Positions 1 to 8,365 of a stretch of DNA of 41,618 bases are shown here, in pieces. Each line of letters starts with the position of its first letter. The first letter of the stretch is position 1. The translations under genes were made by a program, and so were the position numbers. The notes below the pieces were generated by a model that had not been told where the DNA came from, did not search any database, and was given only the letters and a program-made list of their open reading frames with translations. The DNA is from a virus, in IMG/VR virus record IMGVR_UViG_3300022750_000007, positions 1-41,618 of that record; one strand, given 5' to 3'.

Positions 1-127
1 CCCATTGGCCGTCTTGCAAAACGACCTTTTCGCCCGTTTGTGGATTGGTCGCGGTTTGCGCCATGCTTAGTCCAGTACGAATCCGGGGGGCGGGGGAGGA
101 ACGGCAGAGCGCGAAGGCGAGGCAGAA
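1..127. repeat. Terminal direct repeat, left copy (circular closure)
   Basis: Bases 1-127 are identical to bases 41492-41618. The repeat covers the end of one virion gene (stop at 67-69) and the start of the next (ATG at 62-64, equal to 41553-41555). Joining the ends restores normal 2-base gene spacing. A length of exactly 127 inside coding sequence is what an assembler with k=127 leaves on a circular contig. It is therefore read as an assembly overlap and not as a biological terminal repeat. Confidence 0.9.
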
Positions 128-1479
128 GGCCCGCCAGACCTCAGGCGTTCATAGTTTTGTTGTTCACGCTGCGCACGCGCGCGAGCAAGGCGAATTCCCT
201 CACGAATGGCCTCCGGCGTATACGTGACATCCGCGCCTGACATTTGTTCAGCGTATCGACGTTCACCTTCAGTCGGGTTCGCGCCGAATAGCGGCAGGAT
301 GCCGGACACCACTTGGCGCGCTTCGCCCTGGAATGTTTGCGTCGAAGACGCTCGGCGCTGAGCGCCGTCATTCAACGGACCCAGAGGAAGAGCAGCGACG
401 GCACGGTCAACGCCGGTGCGAACATTGGCCCCGTACCCGGAGTTAATATCCGTCAGGAGTTTTTCCATGTTCGAAAGTTGCGGAAGAATGCGGTTGGCCG
501 CAGACGCGCGGGTGCGGGCGTCTTCGATAGCCCCCACCTGATTGCGCGCGTTGCCTTCTGCGAAAACGGCATCAACGGGGGTCTGGCTGCGAATAGGCCC
601 GCCGCCAAGAAGGCTGGCGCGATCCGTAGTGATGATTTCGCCGTTAGGGCCTGCAATTCGCTCGATCTGATAGGGAGCTTCGCCCGCTGCCCGTCCACCG
701 GAGATAGCCCCGGCATAACTGGCCTGTGACGCTCCCTGAGCATCGGAAACAGCCCTGACGCGCTCCGCTTCAGCCAGAACCGATCCATCAATGTTTCGGA
801 CGCCGACAATGCGACCGGCCTGATCATAGACAGGTTCCTGGCCTTCTGCGAGGTCAGGGCGGTACAGGTTTGTATTGTCCGGATTGTTTACGTCCGTCAC
901 GAAGCCATTGATGTTTTCGAACTTACCAAAGCGACGGTTGAGCGCGCGAGGATCATTTGCGTCGTAAGTCGTCCCGTCAGGACCGACCTGAACGTCAGGG
1001 CGGCTCTTGTCGAGAATGCCGACCAGTCCGTCTACGCCGGGGATTCCCGCCAATTGTGCAGCCGCGAGAACTGGAGCGGCATCGCTCCATGCAGGAAGGC
1101 CGCCGCCCGTAGCCGCTACCGGCGCTCCGGTAAAGCCAGGGGTTGCCGCTGTTTGTGTGATTCCTGCCGGAGTTGGGCCGCCACCAAACATCCCCAGCAA
1201 GCGCTGTTGAGTAGCAAGACGCGCTCGCGCCGCTGCTTCTGTCGTGGGACGCAAGCGCTCCTTGTCGATAGAGTCGCCAATCGTCCCTTCCCCAAACAGG
1301 AAGTTATCAATCACCCGCAAAGGATTAACCCGCGTCCGTGCAGGCGCAGCAGCCGTCGGAACCGGCGTCGCCAACAGAGACGAAACCTGACCTGCCAGAG
1401 GCGCGATCTGAGACGGCTGCGCGGGAAGCCCTCCTAGCAGCCCCGGTCGCATGAGTTGTGCGGAGAGAAGACCTGCCAT
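67..1479 (-). CDS. Putative internal virion/ejection protein (470 aa)
   Basis: No family is recognised with certainty. The N-terminal 50 residues are rich in Gly, Pro, Ala and Leu. The middle has D/N/G-rich stretches, and the C-terminal 170 residues are Ala/Arg/Glu-rich and predicted helical, ending in a Pro-rich tail (PPPPP). The gene lies between the nozzle/GNAT-like block and the 837-aa peptidase-bearing protein, where podoviruses keep proteins injected with DNA. The ATG overlaps the upstream stop as TAATG. The stop is two bases before the next start across the circular join. The role is inferred from position and composition. Confidence 0.7.
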   Translation of the reverse strand: MAGLLSAQLMRPGLLGGLPAQPSQIAPLAGQVSSLLATPVPTAAAPARTRVNPLRVIDNFLFGEGTIGDSIDKERLRPTTEAAARARLATQQRLLGMFGGGPTPAGITQTAATPGFTGAPVAATGGGLPAWSDAAPVLAAAQLAGIPGVDGLVGILDKSRPDVQVGPDGTTYDANDPRALNRRFGKFENINGFVTDVNNPDNTNLYRPDLAEGQEPVYDQAGRIVGVRNIDGSVLAEAERVRAVSDAQGASQASYAGAISGGRAAGEAPYQIERIAGPNGEIITTDRASLLGGGPIRSQTPVDAVFAEGNARNQVGAIEDARTRASAANRILPQLSNMEKLLTDINSGYGANVRTGVDRAVAALPLGPLNDGAQRRASSTQTFQGEARQVVSGILPLFGANPTEGERRYAEQMSGADVTYTPEAIREGIRLARARAQREQQNYERLRSGGPSASPSRSAVPPPPPGFVLD

Positions 1480-2048
1480 TATTTCGAGAACCCGAAGTTG
1501 AGACCCGATTGAGACCCTGTTGCCGATCCGCTCGCCGTCCCGTTGGAGGTCGTCACGCGGTCGTTCGCCAGCAGGGACAGAAGCTGATTGATCTGCGCCT
1601 GAACATTGGCGCTGAACGTGTTCTTGTTCGTGTTCTCGCCCTGTGCAACGCCAGTCGCCTGCTCGTAGGCGCGCTGACGCAGACCGGCGATGGTGGTCGC
1701 CTTGGTCCGGTCATAGCGCCCCGTCAGTTCGGCCTCGCGAACCCCGCGACGGTCAGACGAACCCAAAGCACCCCGCGCGAGCATGGCCTGACGCTGTGCG
1801 TTCGCTTCTTCGCCGCGCGAGACGTCGATGTCCGCCGATGTCGCATCGATAACCGCCTGAGTGTTCGGGTTCAGGTATTGATCGATTTGCGATGGGTCGA
1901 ACGCAGTGTATTCCTGTCCCTGAATCTCGGCCATCCGCTGCGCAAGCAGGTTGCGCGACTGGTCCGTGAGCGTGGACGTGGCTGTCTGACTGGTCGTCTG
2001 GTTAGACGACTGTTTCGACTTGTTTTTGCTGCCGCCTATCGAGAACAC
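1479..2048 (-). CDS. Putative virion-associated protein, GTG start (189 aa)
   Basis: The protein begins MFSIGGSKNKSKQSS, a Gly/Ser/Lys start often seen on podovirus internal virion proteins of unknown detail. The rest is Gln/Ala/Arg-rich and probably helical. The frame is open further upstream, but GTG at 2046-2048 is chosen because it follows the previous stop (2051-2053) directly and has an AAGGA about nine bases upstream. Position in the late operon suggests an ejected or tail-associated protein. This is inference only. Confidence 0.65.
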   Translation of the reverse strand: MFSIGGSKNKSKQSSNQTTSQTATSTLTDQSRNLLAQRMAEIQGQEYTAFDPSQIDQYLNPNTQAVIDATSADIDVSRGEEANAQRQAMLARGALGSSDRRGVREAELTGRYDRTKATTIAGLRQRAYEQATGVAQGENTNKNTFSANVQAQINQLLSLLANDRVTTSNGTASGSATGSQSGLNFGFSK

Positions 2049-2050
2049 AA

Positions 2051-2389
2051 TTACAGTTCCTTTTCCACCGCTGGAACAGCAGCGGTATACCCCATATTTC
2101 GCAATGCGCGAACCCATCCCGTGCGTCCGGTTCCGCCTGCTGCATCGCAACCGACAAGCCGTCCGTAAGCCTCTGCCTCAAGAATCAGAGGGCGCAGAGA
2201 CTCCAGGTCACCCCCTGCCGCAAAACAATGAAAAACCTTGTGGCGTGGCGACGATATGATCTCGCAAACCAGACACCCTCCCTTATTCTCAAACAGGAAG
2301 AAATCGCCCGATTGAACGCCGTCCATGATCTGGTCGAACGTCCAGCCGGATTCCTTCAGCGCGCTCTCGATCCACATCTTGAGGCTCAC
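2051..2389 (-). CDS. GNAT-fold-like internal virion protein (112 aa)
   Basis: The protein resembles the short acetyltransferase-fold proteins found next to internal virion genes in T7-like and other podoviruses (compare T7 gp13). Visible signs are strands around FFLFENKGGCLVCEI, then HCFAAGGDLESL, and near the C-terminus the pattern RTGWVRALRNMGY, which looks like the end of a GNAT fold. No acetyl-CoA loop of the R/Q-x-x-G-x-G/A type is clear, so catalytic activity is doubtful. It overlaps the preceding gene by 4 bases (ATGA). Confidence 0.6.
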   Translation of the reverse strand: MSLKMWIESALKESGWTFDQIMDGVQSGDFFLFENKGGCLVCEIISSPRHKVFHCFAAGGDLESLRPLILEAEAYGRLVGCDAAGGTGRTGWVRALRNMGYTAAVPAVEKEL

Positions 2390-2595
2390 GAACGGGCCTC
2401 CGTGGTGACGACGCCCGCGTTATCGACCTTCAGCGCCCACAGGGAGCCGTCAGGCGCGGACACGACAAGCTCGTTGCGGCGAAGATAGATCGTATCGCCT
2501 TTCTTGACGTTCTTGGTGTCAGCCTGTTGGAGCGCCTCGCGGGTCTCCTGCTCATTGACCGCGTCGTATTTCGGAAACGCCTTGGGTAGGATCAT
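2386..2595 (-). CDS. Small virion-region protein, unknown function (69 aa)
   Basis: This is a 69-residue protein with a helical N-terminus (NEQETREALQQADTKNVKKGD) followed by short beta-like segments. No family is recognised. It overlaps both neighbours by 4 bases, between the nozzle gene and the GNAT-like gene, so it is co-translated with tail/ejection genes. A structural or chaperone role is possible but unproven. Confidence 0.6.
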   Translation of the reverse strand: MILPKAFPKYDAVNEQETREALQQADTKNVKKGDTIYLRRNELVVSAPDGSLWALKVDNAGVVTTEARS

Positions 2596-4079
2596 CGCGA
2601 CGGCCCCGGTTTGACGTTGAACCGGAACACGCCAACGCGGAAGTCAATATCGGGATCAGCGATCATCTTGATCGACACGCGGCGACCGTTGAACCGGACA
2701 TCGGTTTTGGCGGTCAGGGCGAACGGCCCCTGCTCATAGTCAGGCGACATCGTCCAGTCGCCGGTCGTGAACGAAACTGCCACATCACCCACCGAATCCT
2801 CGTCAGGAATGATCCCATAAACGGACATGGTCGTTTCGCCCGTTCCAATCTCAACGGGACCAGATAGGGCGTAGGGCGAGCGACCATCGCGGGCCTGCCC
2901 GACTTCGTGCTCAAACAGGAACCCGTCCCGGTCCACCATCAGAGGGTATTGCACGACGCCACGGTCTGTCCCGCACAGACGGACCATCGCGCCAATCGTC
3001 CAGTGTTCCTCGCGATAGTTATACGTCACGTATCGGTTGTTCTCGATGGATGACGCTGACGGGTAATACCACGTCACCTCGCCGAACTGGCTATTGTGCA
3101 TGGCCGTGACCTTGGACATCTGGCCGGTGTTGATGTCCCCGAAAACGTAGTCTCCGACATCGCATTCCAGCGGATCAACAGACCCGTTGAACACCCAGAA
3201 CCGGTTCGACCCCATCCAGAAGTCACGGCTGTCAACGACCGCAGCGGCCTGTTTTGAGGCAATTCCGCAACCAGACGCCAGACGCGTGATCTCATACACA
3301 TCGGGCGAACCGGCGCTGTATGTCATCACGTGGCAATCGACATCGGTGTGCAGGATCGACCCGCCGCGCACCCGCTTGCCGCACTGAAGTTTTCCCGTGG
3401 ACTGGATACGAAAACCGCCCGCCAGATTCGTCCCTGAGGGCTTCCACGCGTTGCGGTCCTCAGGATCGGCCCACTCGACCTTGCGAGGGTCTCCAGCGGC
3501 CCCCAGAGCGACAATAGCGCCCTCTTCCGTCACGAAGATCGCCACGGCAGACGGAGCGGCCTCGTCAGGCGGTGCGCCTGCCGTCAGAACGGTGGCGGGG
3601 GAGGCGGGATTCAATTCCCACTCATAGATCACGTCGCCGTCACAGGCGATCTCGATCTCGCCCCACGTGTCCAACGTCCAGACCTGTGCAGGGATAATAT
3701 TCGTATCGTCAGGGCGAGGCGTGCCATACAGACCGCGACCATAAAGGCCGCGCCCATAACCACCGCCGGTCGTCGCGTCCACGTTTCCCGGAACGAACCC
3801 GACAGGCGTAATGTTCGATTGTGCGCCGCCTCGCGAATAGACAAAGAGGCCTTCGTTCGTGCCGACTGAGGTCCATGTCTGGTTGGAGTTGTCAATCCAC
3901 GTCAGGATGGCTCGTGCGGCTCCGGTGACGGGGTCGGTAGCCTTCTTTCGCCAACCGCCGATGGGTCGTTGCGTACCCTCAAACCAGCGCCACAGATCGG
4001 CGTCGTAAAACCGGCCCTGCGAGGTGTATCGCGTGCCTGTTTTGAAGACTCCGGGCGGGACCTGGTATTTGATGAGCAT
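2592..4079 (-). CDS. Tail nozzle / packaged-DNA stabilisation protein (495 aa)
   Basis: This is the expected size and place for the podovirus nozzle (P22 gp10 / T7 gp12 functional class), which plugs the portal-adaptor channel. The start is taken at MLIKYQVPPG because its ATG (4077-4079) overlaps the upstream stop as ATGA. A longer open frame to 4142 has no such support. Features typical of the class are FYDADLWRWFEGTQRPIGGW near the N-terminus, RKVEWADPEDRNAW in the middle, and many Trp/Gly/Asp beta-propeller-like motifs. A small internal repeat GYGRGLYGRGLYG occurs near residues 105-120. Confidence 0.8.
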   Translation of the reverse strand: MLIKYQVPPGVFKTGTRYTSQGRFYDADLWRWFEGTQRPIGGWRKKATDPVTGAARAILTWIDNSNQTWTSVGTNEGLFVYSRGGAQSNITPVGFVPGNVDATTGGGYGRGLYGRGLYGTPRPDDTNIIPAQVWTLDTWGEIEIACDGDVIYEWELNPASPATVLTAGAPPDEAAPSAVAIFVTEEGAIVALGAAGDPRKVEWADPEDRNAWKPSGTNLAGGFRIQSTGKLQCGKRVRGGSILHTDVDCHVMTYSAGSPDVYEITRLASGCGIASKQAAAVVDSRDFWMGSNRFWVFNGSVDPLECDVGDYVFGDINTGQMSKVTAMHNSQFGEVTWYYPSASSIENNRYVTYNYREEHWTIGAMVRLCGTDRGVVQYPLMVDRDGFLFEHEVGQARDGRSPYALSGPVEIGTGETTMSVYGIIPDEDSVGDVAVSFTTGDWTMSPDYEQGPFALTAKTDVRFNGRRVSIKMIADPDIDFRVGVFRFNVKPGPSR

Positions 4080-4387
4080 CAGGTGCGCGTCAGTTCTATT
4101 TCCACAAAAGCCAGGCCATACCCCGGAACGGCGCATTGCCATATGGCGGAAAGGGTTGTTGAAGGAGGCACGCCATTAGCGCGAAAAGCCGTCGATTGAG
4201 AAGATGGAGAAAGCGCGAAAATGGAAGCATCTCCAGATACATAAGACCACGAATAGGTTTGCCCGGCGGGGGTAACGGTAGTCGTGCCAGAGGTTATCTG
4301 GCTGACTGACCCCGTAGCCATCAAAACACTTGGTGTCGCAAAAACAACCGCGCCTTGGGCTGCTATTGCTGCGATTACGCCGGTCAC
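4079..4387 (-). CDS. Small structural protein, Ig-like (102 aa)
   Basis: After a hydrophobic N-terminus (MTGVIAAIAAQGAVVFATPS) comes a Ser/Thr/Gly-rich, beta-rich region (TYSWSYVSGDASIFAL, TTLSAIWQCAV) that looks like an immunoglobulin-like fold seen on phage tails and decoration proteins. It lies between the fibre-type protein and the nozzle and overlaps both by 1-4 bases. The N-terminal stretch could be a membrane segment, but its position argues for a virion component. Confidence 0.6.
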   Translation of the reverse strand: MTGVIAAIAAQGAVVFATPSVLMATGSVSQITSGTTTVTPAGQTYSWSYVSGDASIFALSPSSQSTAFRANGVPPSTTLSAIWQCAVPGYGLAFVEIELTRT

Positions 4388-4935
4388 GAAACGCCGACTC
4401 CCGACAGAATCCAGATATTGGTATCTTCCTGAACGAGAGTCGCGAAACCAAAGCTGGCCAGGGTCTTGTTGGCGTTAATGTTCGCTCCGGGGTTAGTCAG
4501 GGTGACTCCAGCCCCACGCGCGACCGTCAGGTTCGCCGTGCTGTAAGACCGCAACGCAATCGCCGTACCGACCTGAAACACGTTAGGCGGAATCGTCCAC
4601 GTGCGCGCATCAGACCCGAACAGACGAATCATCTTCGCCGCATCGGTGTTCAGGAAGGTTCTGTCTGCATTGATCGAGACGACCGGCAAACCACGGAACC
4701 CCGCAGAGAACTGCGATGTTGCAGCGACATCAGCCAGGACTTGATCTCCTGTGGACGTGCTGCCGGTTTTCTGCACTGCGCCGGTCGCTGCTGTCTCGCT
4801 GGCGTTACCCTGCGCAGCTAAGGCGTCCAGATCGACCTTGATGTCGCCAAGAGCGTCGTTAAGCTCGACGCCCCACGTGTCGAAATCGGCGTTATTCGTG
4901 GGAGTCGCGCCACTGTAGGTCGGGGTAACGGGCAT
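4384..4935 (-). CDS. Tail fibre/appendage-type structural protein (183 aa)
   Basis: The protein begins MPVTPTYSGATPTNNADFDTW, a common start for small phage fibre proteins. It continues with a helical ELNDALGDIKVDLDALAAQ and a C-terminal beta-rich region from about residue 90 (RTWTIPPNVFQVGTAIALRS, ANLTVARGAGVTL) resembling fibre knob repeats. The ATG overlaps the stop of the 47-aa gene upstream. It is probably part of the tail appendages. Confidence 0.65.
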   Translation of the reverse strand: MPVTPTYSGATPTNNADFDTWGVELNDALGDIKVDLDALAAQGNASETAATGAVQKTGSTSTGDQVLADVAATSQFSAGFRGLPVVSINADRTFLNTDAAKMIRLFGSDARTWTIPPNVFQVGTAIALRSYSTANLTVARGAGVTLTNPGANINANKTLASFGFATLVQEDTNIWILSGVGVS

Positions 4936-5078
4936 CAGGCTTTTCCGTTAAGGAGGCGCGGGAACAGGCCAGCAATACGCGCTTTCGGACCTTCACGATA
5001 GGTTCCGAACAGCAGATCGCTCAGCCAGCAGATACCCACGAACGGGAACATTAGAACGATGATGGCGGCGTGCTTCAT
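4935..5078 (-). CDS. Small membrane-type protein (47 aa)
   Basis: A 47-residue gene starts at ATG 5076-5078 and ends at TGA 4935-4937, overlapping the next ATG. The N-terminus MKHAAIIVLMFPFVGICWL has one hydrophobic segment of about 16 residues and the tail is basic. It fills an otherwise gene-free 145-bp gap in a tightly packed operon, which supports it being real. Function is unknown. Confidence 0.6.
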   Translation of the reverse strand: MKHAAIIVLMFPFVGICWLSDLLFGTYREGPKARIAGLFPRLLNGKA

Positions 5079-5080
5079 GT

Positions 5081-5314
5081 CTAGTCTTCGTGGCCGCCGA
5101 ACGGGCCGATAAGCTCGTTTACGGTGACGCTCGTATTCGAGCAGATCAGCGGCAAAACCGGATCATTCGACATGATAGTTGGCGAAGTGAAAAACGCCAT
5201 CAGTTCGGCGTCGTCAAGAATGGCGGCAAAGATCGCCTCTTCCTGCCCCCAACGGCCAAGACCGGAAACGATACCCATAGTGGGGATTTCAACGATAACT
5301 TGGGTCATGATCAT
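5081..5314 (-). CDS. Hypothetical late protein (77 aa)
   Basis: A short acidic protein of beta/alpha character with no recognised family. ATG at 5314 overlaps the stop of the fibre gene as ATGA; a second in-frame ATG at 5308 is possible. It lies between fibre genes, so a chaperone or fibre accessory role is possible but not shown. Confidence 0.6.
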   Translation of the reverse strand: MIMTQVIVEIPTMGIVSGLGRWGQEEAIFAAILDDAELMAFFTSPTIMSNDPVLPLICSNTSVTVNELIGPFGGHED

Positions 5315-6918
5315 GCAACCTTGAAAATAGGGATGGTGTATCCGTTAGAGCCGATCCGCGTGAAGGTTGCGGAGGTGAGGTCGTTCCACGTTCCAAACGT
5401 CTGCGTTGCGACCGACAGGGCGAGCGTCCCGGTCGTTCCTGCGCCTGTGACGTCAGACAAAGCAGGCGAGCCAATCATATACCCCGCCACGACCTGAGCC
5501 GTGGAGTATACCTGACAGATCACAGTGCTGTTGTCAGAGTTCACGGCCAGCCAGTAAATTCCGGCCTCAAACGTGGTGTCCCCTGCAACAAGAGGAGCGC
5601 CCGTCGAAGGCTGAGGCCCCGTGGCGGTGGTGCTGATGCTCGCGGTTGTCGCTCGTGCAAGGCCGGTCGGGAACCCGGTAGCCGAGTTGTGGTCGTAAAT
5701 GGCAAGCTGGATGTTCCCGCCAGACGATGCGGTCGTGATGCGCGTTGCGAGGGCGGAAATCGTAACCCTGGTCTTAAAGACAAACGGGATCATGCGAACC
5801 GTATTCGCGGTGAGAGCTGCGCCGTTCGCAAGGGCGACGCCCGTGTTTCCGTGATACCAGTTCCCGGAGATATATCCGGGGTGATCAGCGAGGTCTTCAA
5901 GCACCCAGACTGCCGCGCCCACCGTAACGACTCGCGCTGTCCACATCTGGCTAGTTACAGTGTTGAACCAGCGCGATCCGACTTCATAGCCGTCAGCACT
6001 GTCATCGTTGACGGTCGGAGCCGTGGTCGCGGTGTAGTTCCCCAGAGGCGCGCCACCCCCGCCACCACCTGCATTGGCCAGAACGAAAGCTGTCGTGGCG
6101 ATCTGCGTCGTGTTCGTACCGTTGGACGCCGTAGGGGCCGTGGGCGTTCCCGTCAGGGCGGGAGACGCCAGCGGGGCTTTCAGGTTATCCGCTGTGGTCA
6201 CGAAAGCGGTTGTCGCAAGCTGCGTCGTTGACGTGCCTGCGGTCGCAGTCGGAGCGGCGGGTGTCCCGGTGAACGTCGGGGACGCAATCGGAGCCTTCAG
6301 ATTGTCTGCCGTCGTTACGAACGCCGTCGTCGCCAGTTGGGTGGTGCTGGTCCCAGCCGTAGCGGTAGGTGCCGCCGGTGTGCCTGTGAACGTGGGCGAG
6401 GCCAGCGTGGCGTAGGAACCCACAGGCTGATAACGCGTATCCGCAGCCGCACGATCCGGGATGTCGGTCGCACTGGCCACGCCAATCGCGCGCCCATTCT
6501 TGAGGGTCTTTGAGTTCGCGCCGTTCCACTGAGGAAGATAATCGGCGGTGTTCGTAGCGGGGCCGTAAACATCGCCGCCGCCTGACCCGCCACCCGTACC
6601 GGTAAGGATACCGCCGGAGAACGTCAGAGACCCCGCAACAGTCACAGGACCCCATGAACCGTCTCCCGCGCGATAGATCAGGACATTGGACCCGCTCAGG
6701 GCCGCGATAGCCGTCAGATCAGCGTCAAGCGGCTGTTTACCGTCCAGCGCGGTCTGAAGGCCCGTCGTATAGCTGATGGGGAACGGCGGGCTGACACCGC
6801 CACCGCCGCCAGCGTCGATTTCGGCCTGCATGGCGTCCAGACGCGTATCGACAGCCCGGAAGCCGTTGAAGACGGACAGGCTCTCGGCAGCGATACCAGG
6901 AGGAGGCGGGGTAGCCAT
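5311..6918 (-). CDS. Tail fibre protein with recoded tandem repeats (535 aa)
   Basis: The N-terminal 45 residues are helical (SVFNGFRAVDTRLDAMQAEID). A Gly-rich linker and the typical fibre phrase ALDGKQPLDADLTAIAALSG follow. Then come three tandem repeats of about 39 residues (TFTGTPAAPTATAGTSTTQL followed by ATTAFVTTADNLKAP, and variants), a glycine run, and a C-terminal beta domain of about 240 residues, probably the receptor-binding head. The first two repeats are identical in protein over 36 residues but differ in 30 of 36 codons. It overlaps the adaptor gene by one base. Confidence 0.85.
   Translation of the reverse strand: MATPPPPGIAAESLSVFNGFRAVDTRLDAMQAEIDAGGGGGVSPPFPISYTTGLQTALDGKQPLDADLTAIAALSGSNVLIYRAGDGSWGPVTVAGSLTFSGGILTGTGGGSGGGDVYGPATNTADYLPQWNGANSKTLKNGRAIGVASATDIPDRAAADTRYQPVGSYATLASPTFTGTPAAPTATAGTSTTQLATTAFVTTADNLKAPIASPTFTGTPAAPTATAGTSTTQLATTAFVTTADNLKAPLASPALTGTPTAPTASNGTNTTQIATTAFVLANAGGGGGGAPLGNYTATTAPTVNDDSADGYEVGSRWFNTVTSQMWTARVVTVGAAVWVLEDLADHPGYISGNWYHGNTGVALANGAALTANTVRMIPFVFKTRVTISALATRITTASSGGNIQLAIYDHNSATGFPTGLARATTASISTTATGPQPSTGAPLVAGDTTFEAGIYWLAVNSDNSTVICQVYSTAQVVAGYMIGSPALSDVTGAGTTGTLALSVATQTFGTWNDLTSATFTRIGSNGYTIPIFKVA
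6178..6402 (-). repeat. Two tandem 117-bp fibre repeats, same protein, different codons
   Basis: Copy 1 (6295-6402) and copy 2 (6178-6285) start 117 bases apart and encode the same 36 residues (A-S-P-T-F-T-G-T-P through T-T-A-D-N-L-K). Comparing codons by eye, 30 of 36 differ. Almost all differences are at third positions, and one serine switches AGC to TCA. A third, diverged copy follows at lower coordinates. Confidence 0.9.
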
Positions 6919-7610
6919 TAAGGCGAAACCTCTTCTGCGTAGTTGAACGGGACGGGATCGGAGTCCTGCACCGGGAAGATGAACGAGGTTGAGCGCGTGT
7001 AACCCGACAGACCATCGACGCGGTCAGACTGCATCTTCAGCGGGCCGCCGAACTGCTGAGCGATGGCCTGTTTGTTGATCGCCTCGACTGCGTTCGCATA
7101 CAGGCCGCCCCATACGCCAATCCGGCTGTCATCCTCCAGATACGGCGCAGCGTGCTTCAGCGCTCCGTACAGGTAGGCGTCAGGATGCTTCATCAGAATC
7201 CAGTTACAGCGCGTGCGAGTGCTCAACGGCGTAAACAGGGCCATATACCGCATACGGATGTCGCCCGGAGCGCGGCTGAAATAGATCATCCCGCCCGAGA
7301 TCGTATAACTGTTGGCCGTCGGATGGGCGATGTTATCCATCGTATCGGACGATACATAGTTGATCGTGCGATAACCGCCGCGCCCGTTGATCGAAACGAT
7401 CCCATCGAACCCGCAAGGCAGCGCGTAGCTGTCCTCATCAATCGAGATGTCTTCGGTCTGGGTTTCGGCGCGCGCACGGACATCACGGCGCATTTCGGCC
7501 TCTGCCAACGCAATCAGATCAGGAACAGCCGCACGAAAACCGGCGTCAGTCTCGCGGTTCGCGGTCTTGACGATGGCTTCCTGGAGTTCCTGATATGTCG
7601 AGAGGGGCAT
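6918..7610 (-). CDS. Portal-tail adaptor protein (230 aa)
   Basis: The length and pattern match the podovirus head-tail adaptor class (SU10 adaptor / P22 gp4 type), the ring below the portal. Visible features are the helical start TYQELQEAIVKTANRET and LIALAEAEMRRDVRAR. A beta part follows (SYALPCGFDGIVSINGRGGY, YTISGGMIYFSRAPGDIRMRY). The C-terminal segment WILMKHPDAYLYGALKHAAPYL followed by helices is typical of the family. It sits between head and fibre genes in the expected order. Confidence 0.8.
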   Translation of the reverse strand: MPLSTYQELQEAIVKTANRETDAGFRAAVPDLIALAEAEMRRDVRARAETQTEDISIDEDSYALPCGFDGIVSINGRGGYRTINYVSSDTMDNIAHPTANSYTISGGMIYFSRAPGDIRMRYMALFTPLSTRTRCNWILMKHPDAYLYGALKHAAPYLEDDSRIGVWGGLYANAVEAINKQAIAQQFGGPLKMQSDRVDGLSGYTRSTSFIFPVQDSDPVPFNYAEEVSP

Positions 7611-7957
7611 TAGCGCAGGATTCCACTCTTGGCGGACATGACCCCTTCAGCGGTTCGCAGAAAGAACCAATCGGGGTCATTGAATTTCTCCGCAAGCTTC
7701 TCAGGGTACAGATCAGGGCGATACGCATCCCATCCTTCCTCCTGAAGCCACTTGTCGCGGATAGACTGAGGCACGTGGGCGACGCGCTTGGCTGACTTGT
7801 CTTCGGAATAACCGTCGTTCGTCAGGCGCATGTCGCGGTTGGCCTCAAGCGCGTGCGACACGTCCTGAACGGAGACCACAGCGTAACCGCCAGCAGTCTC
7901 CGTCCAGAAGTGCGCCCTGTCACCCACAAACTCTGGCGGCAGGAGAAGGTAGGACAT
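7610..7957 (-). CDS. Hypothetical head-tail region protein (115 aa)
   Basis: A mixed alpha/beta protein (MSYLLLPPEFVGDRAHFW, DKWLQEEGWDAYRPDLYP) with no family I can name. The ends overlap both neighbours by one base (TAATG at each junction). Position between the capsid-side 130-aa protein and the adaptor suggests a virion or assembly protein. Confidence 0.6.
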   Translation of the reverse strand: MSYLLLPPEFVGDRAHFWTETAGGYAVVSVQDVSHALEANRDMRLTNDGYSEDKSAKRVAHVPQSIRDKWLQEEGWDAYRPDLYPEKLAEKFNDPDWFFLRTAEGVMSAKSGILR

Positions 7958-8349
7958 TAGTCCTCGACTTCAACAAAGTGACGACGCTCAAGCTCTTCAG
8001 CGTTCTCACGCTCAAGCTCGATGATGTCGCCCTTCTCGAAGGCGGCGGTAGGCGAGCCAGGATCGCCAGTGAATACCTGGCCGTGGCCTGCCTTGGTGAT
8101 CCGGCACAGGACCGGGTCTTTCAGCTTGGCCTTCAGCGACTTGGGAGTGCCGTCCTTGTTCACCGTCTGCACGTCTTCTTCAGTTTCCTGAGCACGTTCG
8201 GCACGCTGGTTGGCCTCGTCCTTGCGGTTGCGGTCAATCGTAGTGTTGGTGATCGGCTTCGACATGCCGGGTTCCAGAGCGCCCGAGGCGGGCTTTTTCT
8301 CAGGAGGGGTGTTCGGAGCGGCGAGAGTGCCGGTGGGTTGGTCTTCCAT
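7957..8349 (-). CDS. Hypothetical head-region protein (130 aa)
   Basis: The N-terminal half is disordered, charged and Pro/Glu/Arg-rich. The C-terminal 50 residues (DPVLCRITKAGHGQVFTG, AFEKGDIIELERENAEELE, RRHFVEVED) resemble the short beta-strand and helix module found in small phage proteins encoded after capsid genes. It is separated from the major capsid gene only by the HNH insertion, so it was probably next to it before that insertion. Confidence 0.6.
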   Translation of the reverse strand: MEDQPTGTLAAPNTPPEKKPASGALEPGMSKPITNTTIDRNRKDEANQRAERAQETEEDVQTVNKDGTPKSLKAKLKDPVLCRITKAGHGQVFTGDPGSPTAAFEKGDIIELERENAEELERRHFVEVED

Positions 8350-8365
8350 GATTTTATTCCTTCGG

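Noticed and set aside
1-127. Biological direct terminal repeat of T7 type
   Set aside because: The repeat lies in coding sequence, is exactly 127 bases, and the genome has an Sf6-like headful-type terminase set.
1458-2168. 236-codon plus-strand frame opposite the 189-aa late gene
   Set aside because: Arg-rich, no domain and no promoter. The minus-strand gene fits operon spacing.
4079-4142. Longer start of the nozzle gene (21 extra residues)
   Set aside because: The extra residues overlap the preceding gene and lack a ribosome site. ATG at 4079 has the ATGA coupling and the expected family start.
6074-6655. Repeat-containing frames in the other readings of the fibre repeats, and a possible CRISPR-like array
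   Set aside because: The repeats are adjacent coding modules of 117 bp without spacers, and the other frames only reflect them.
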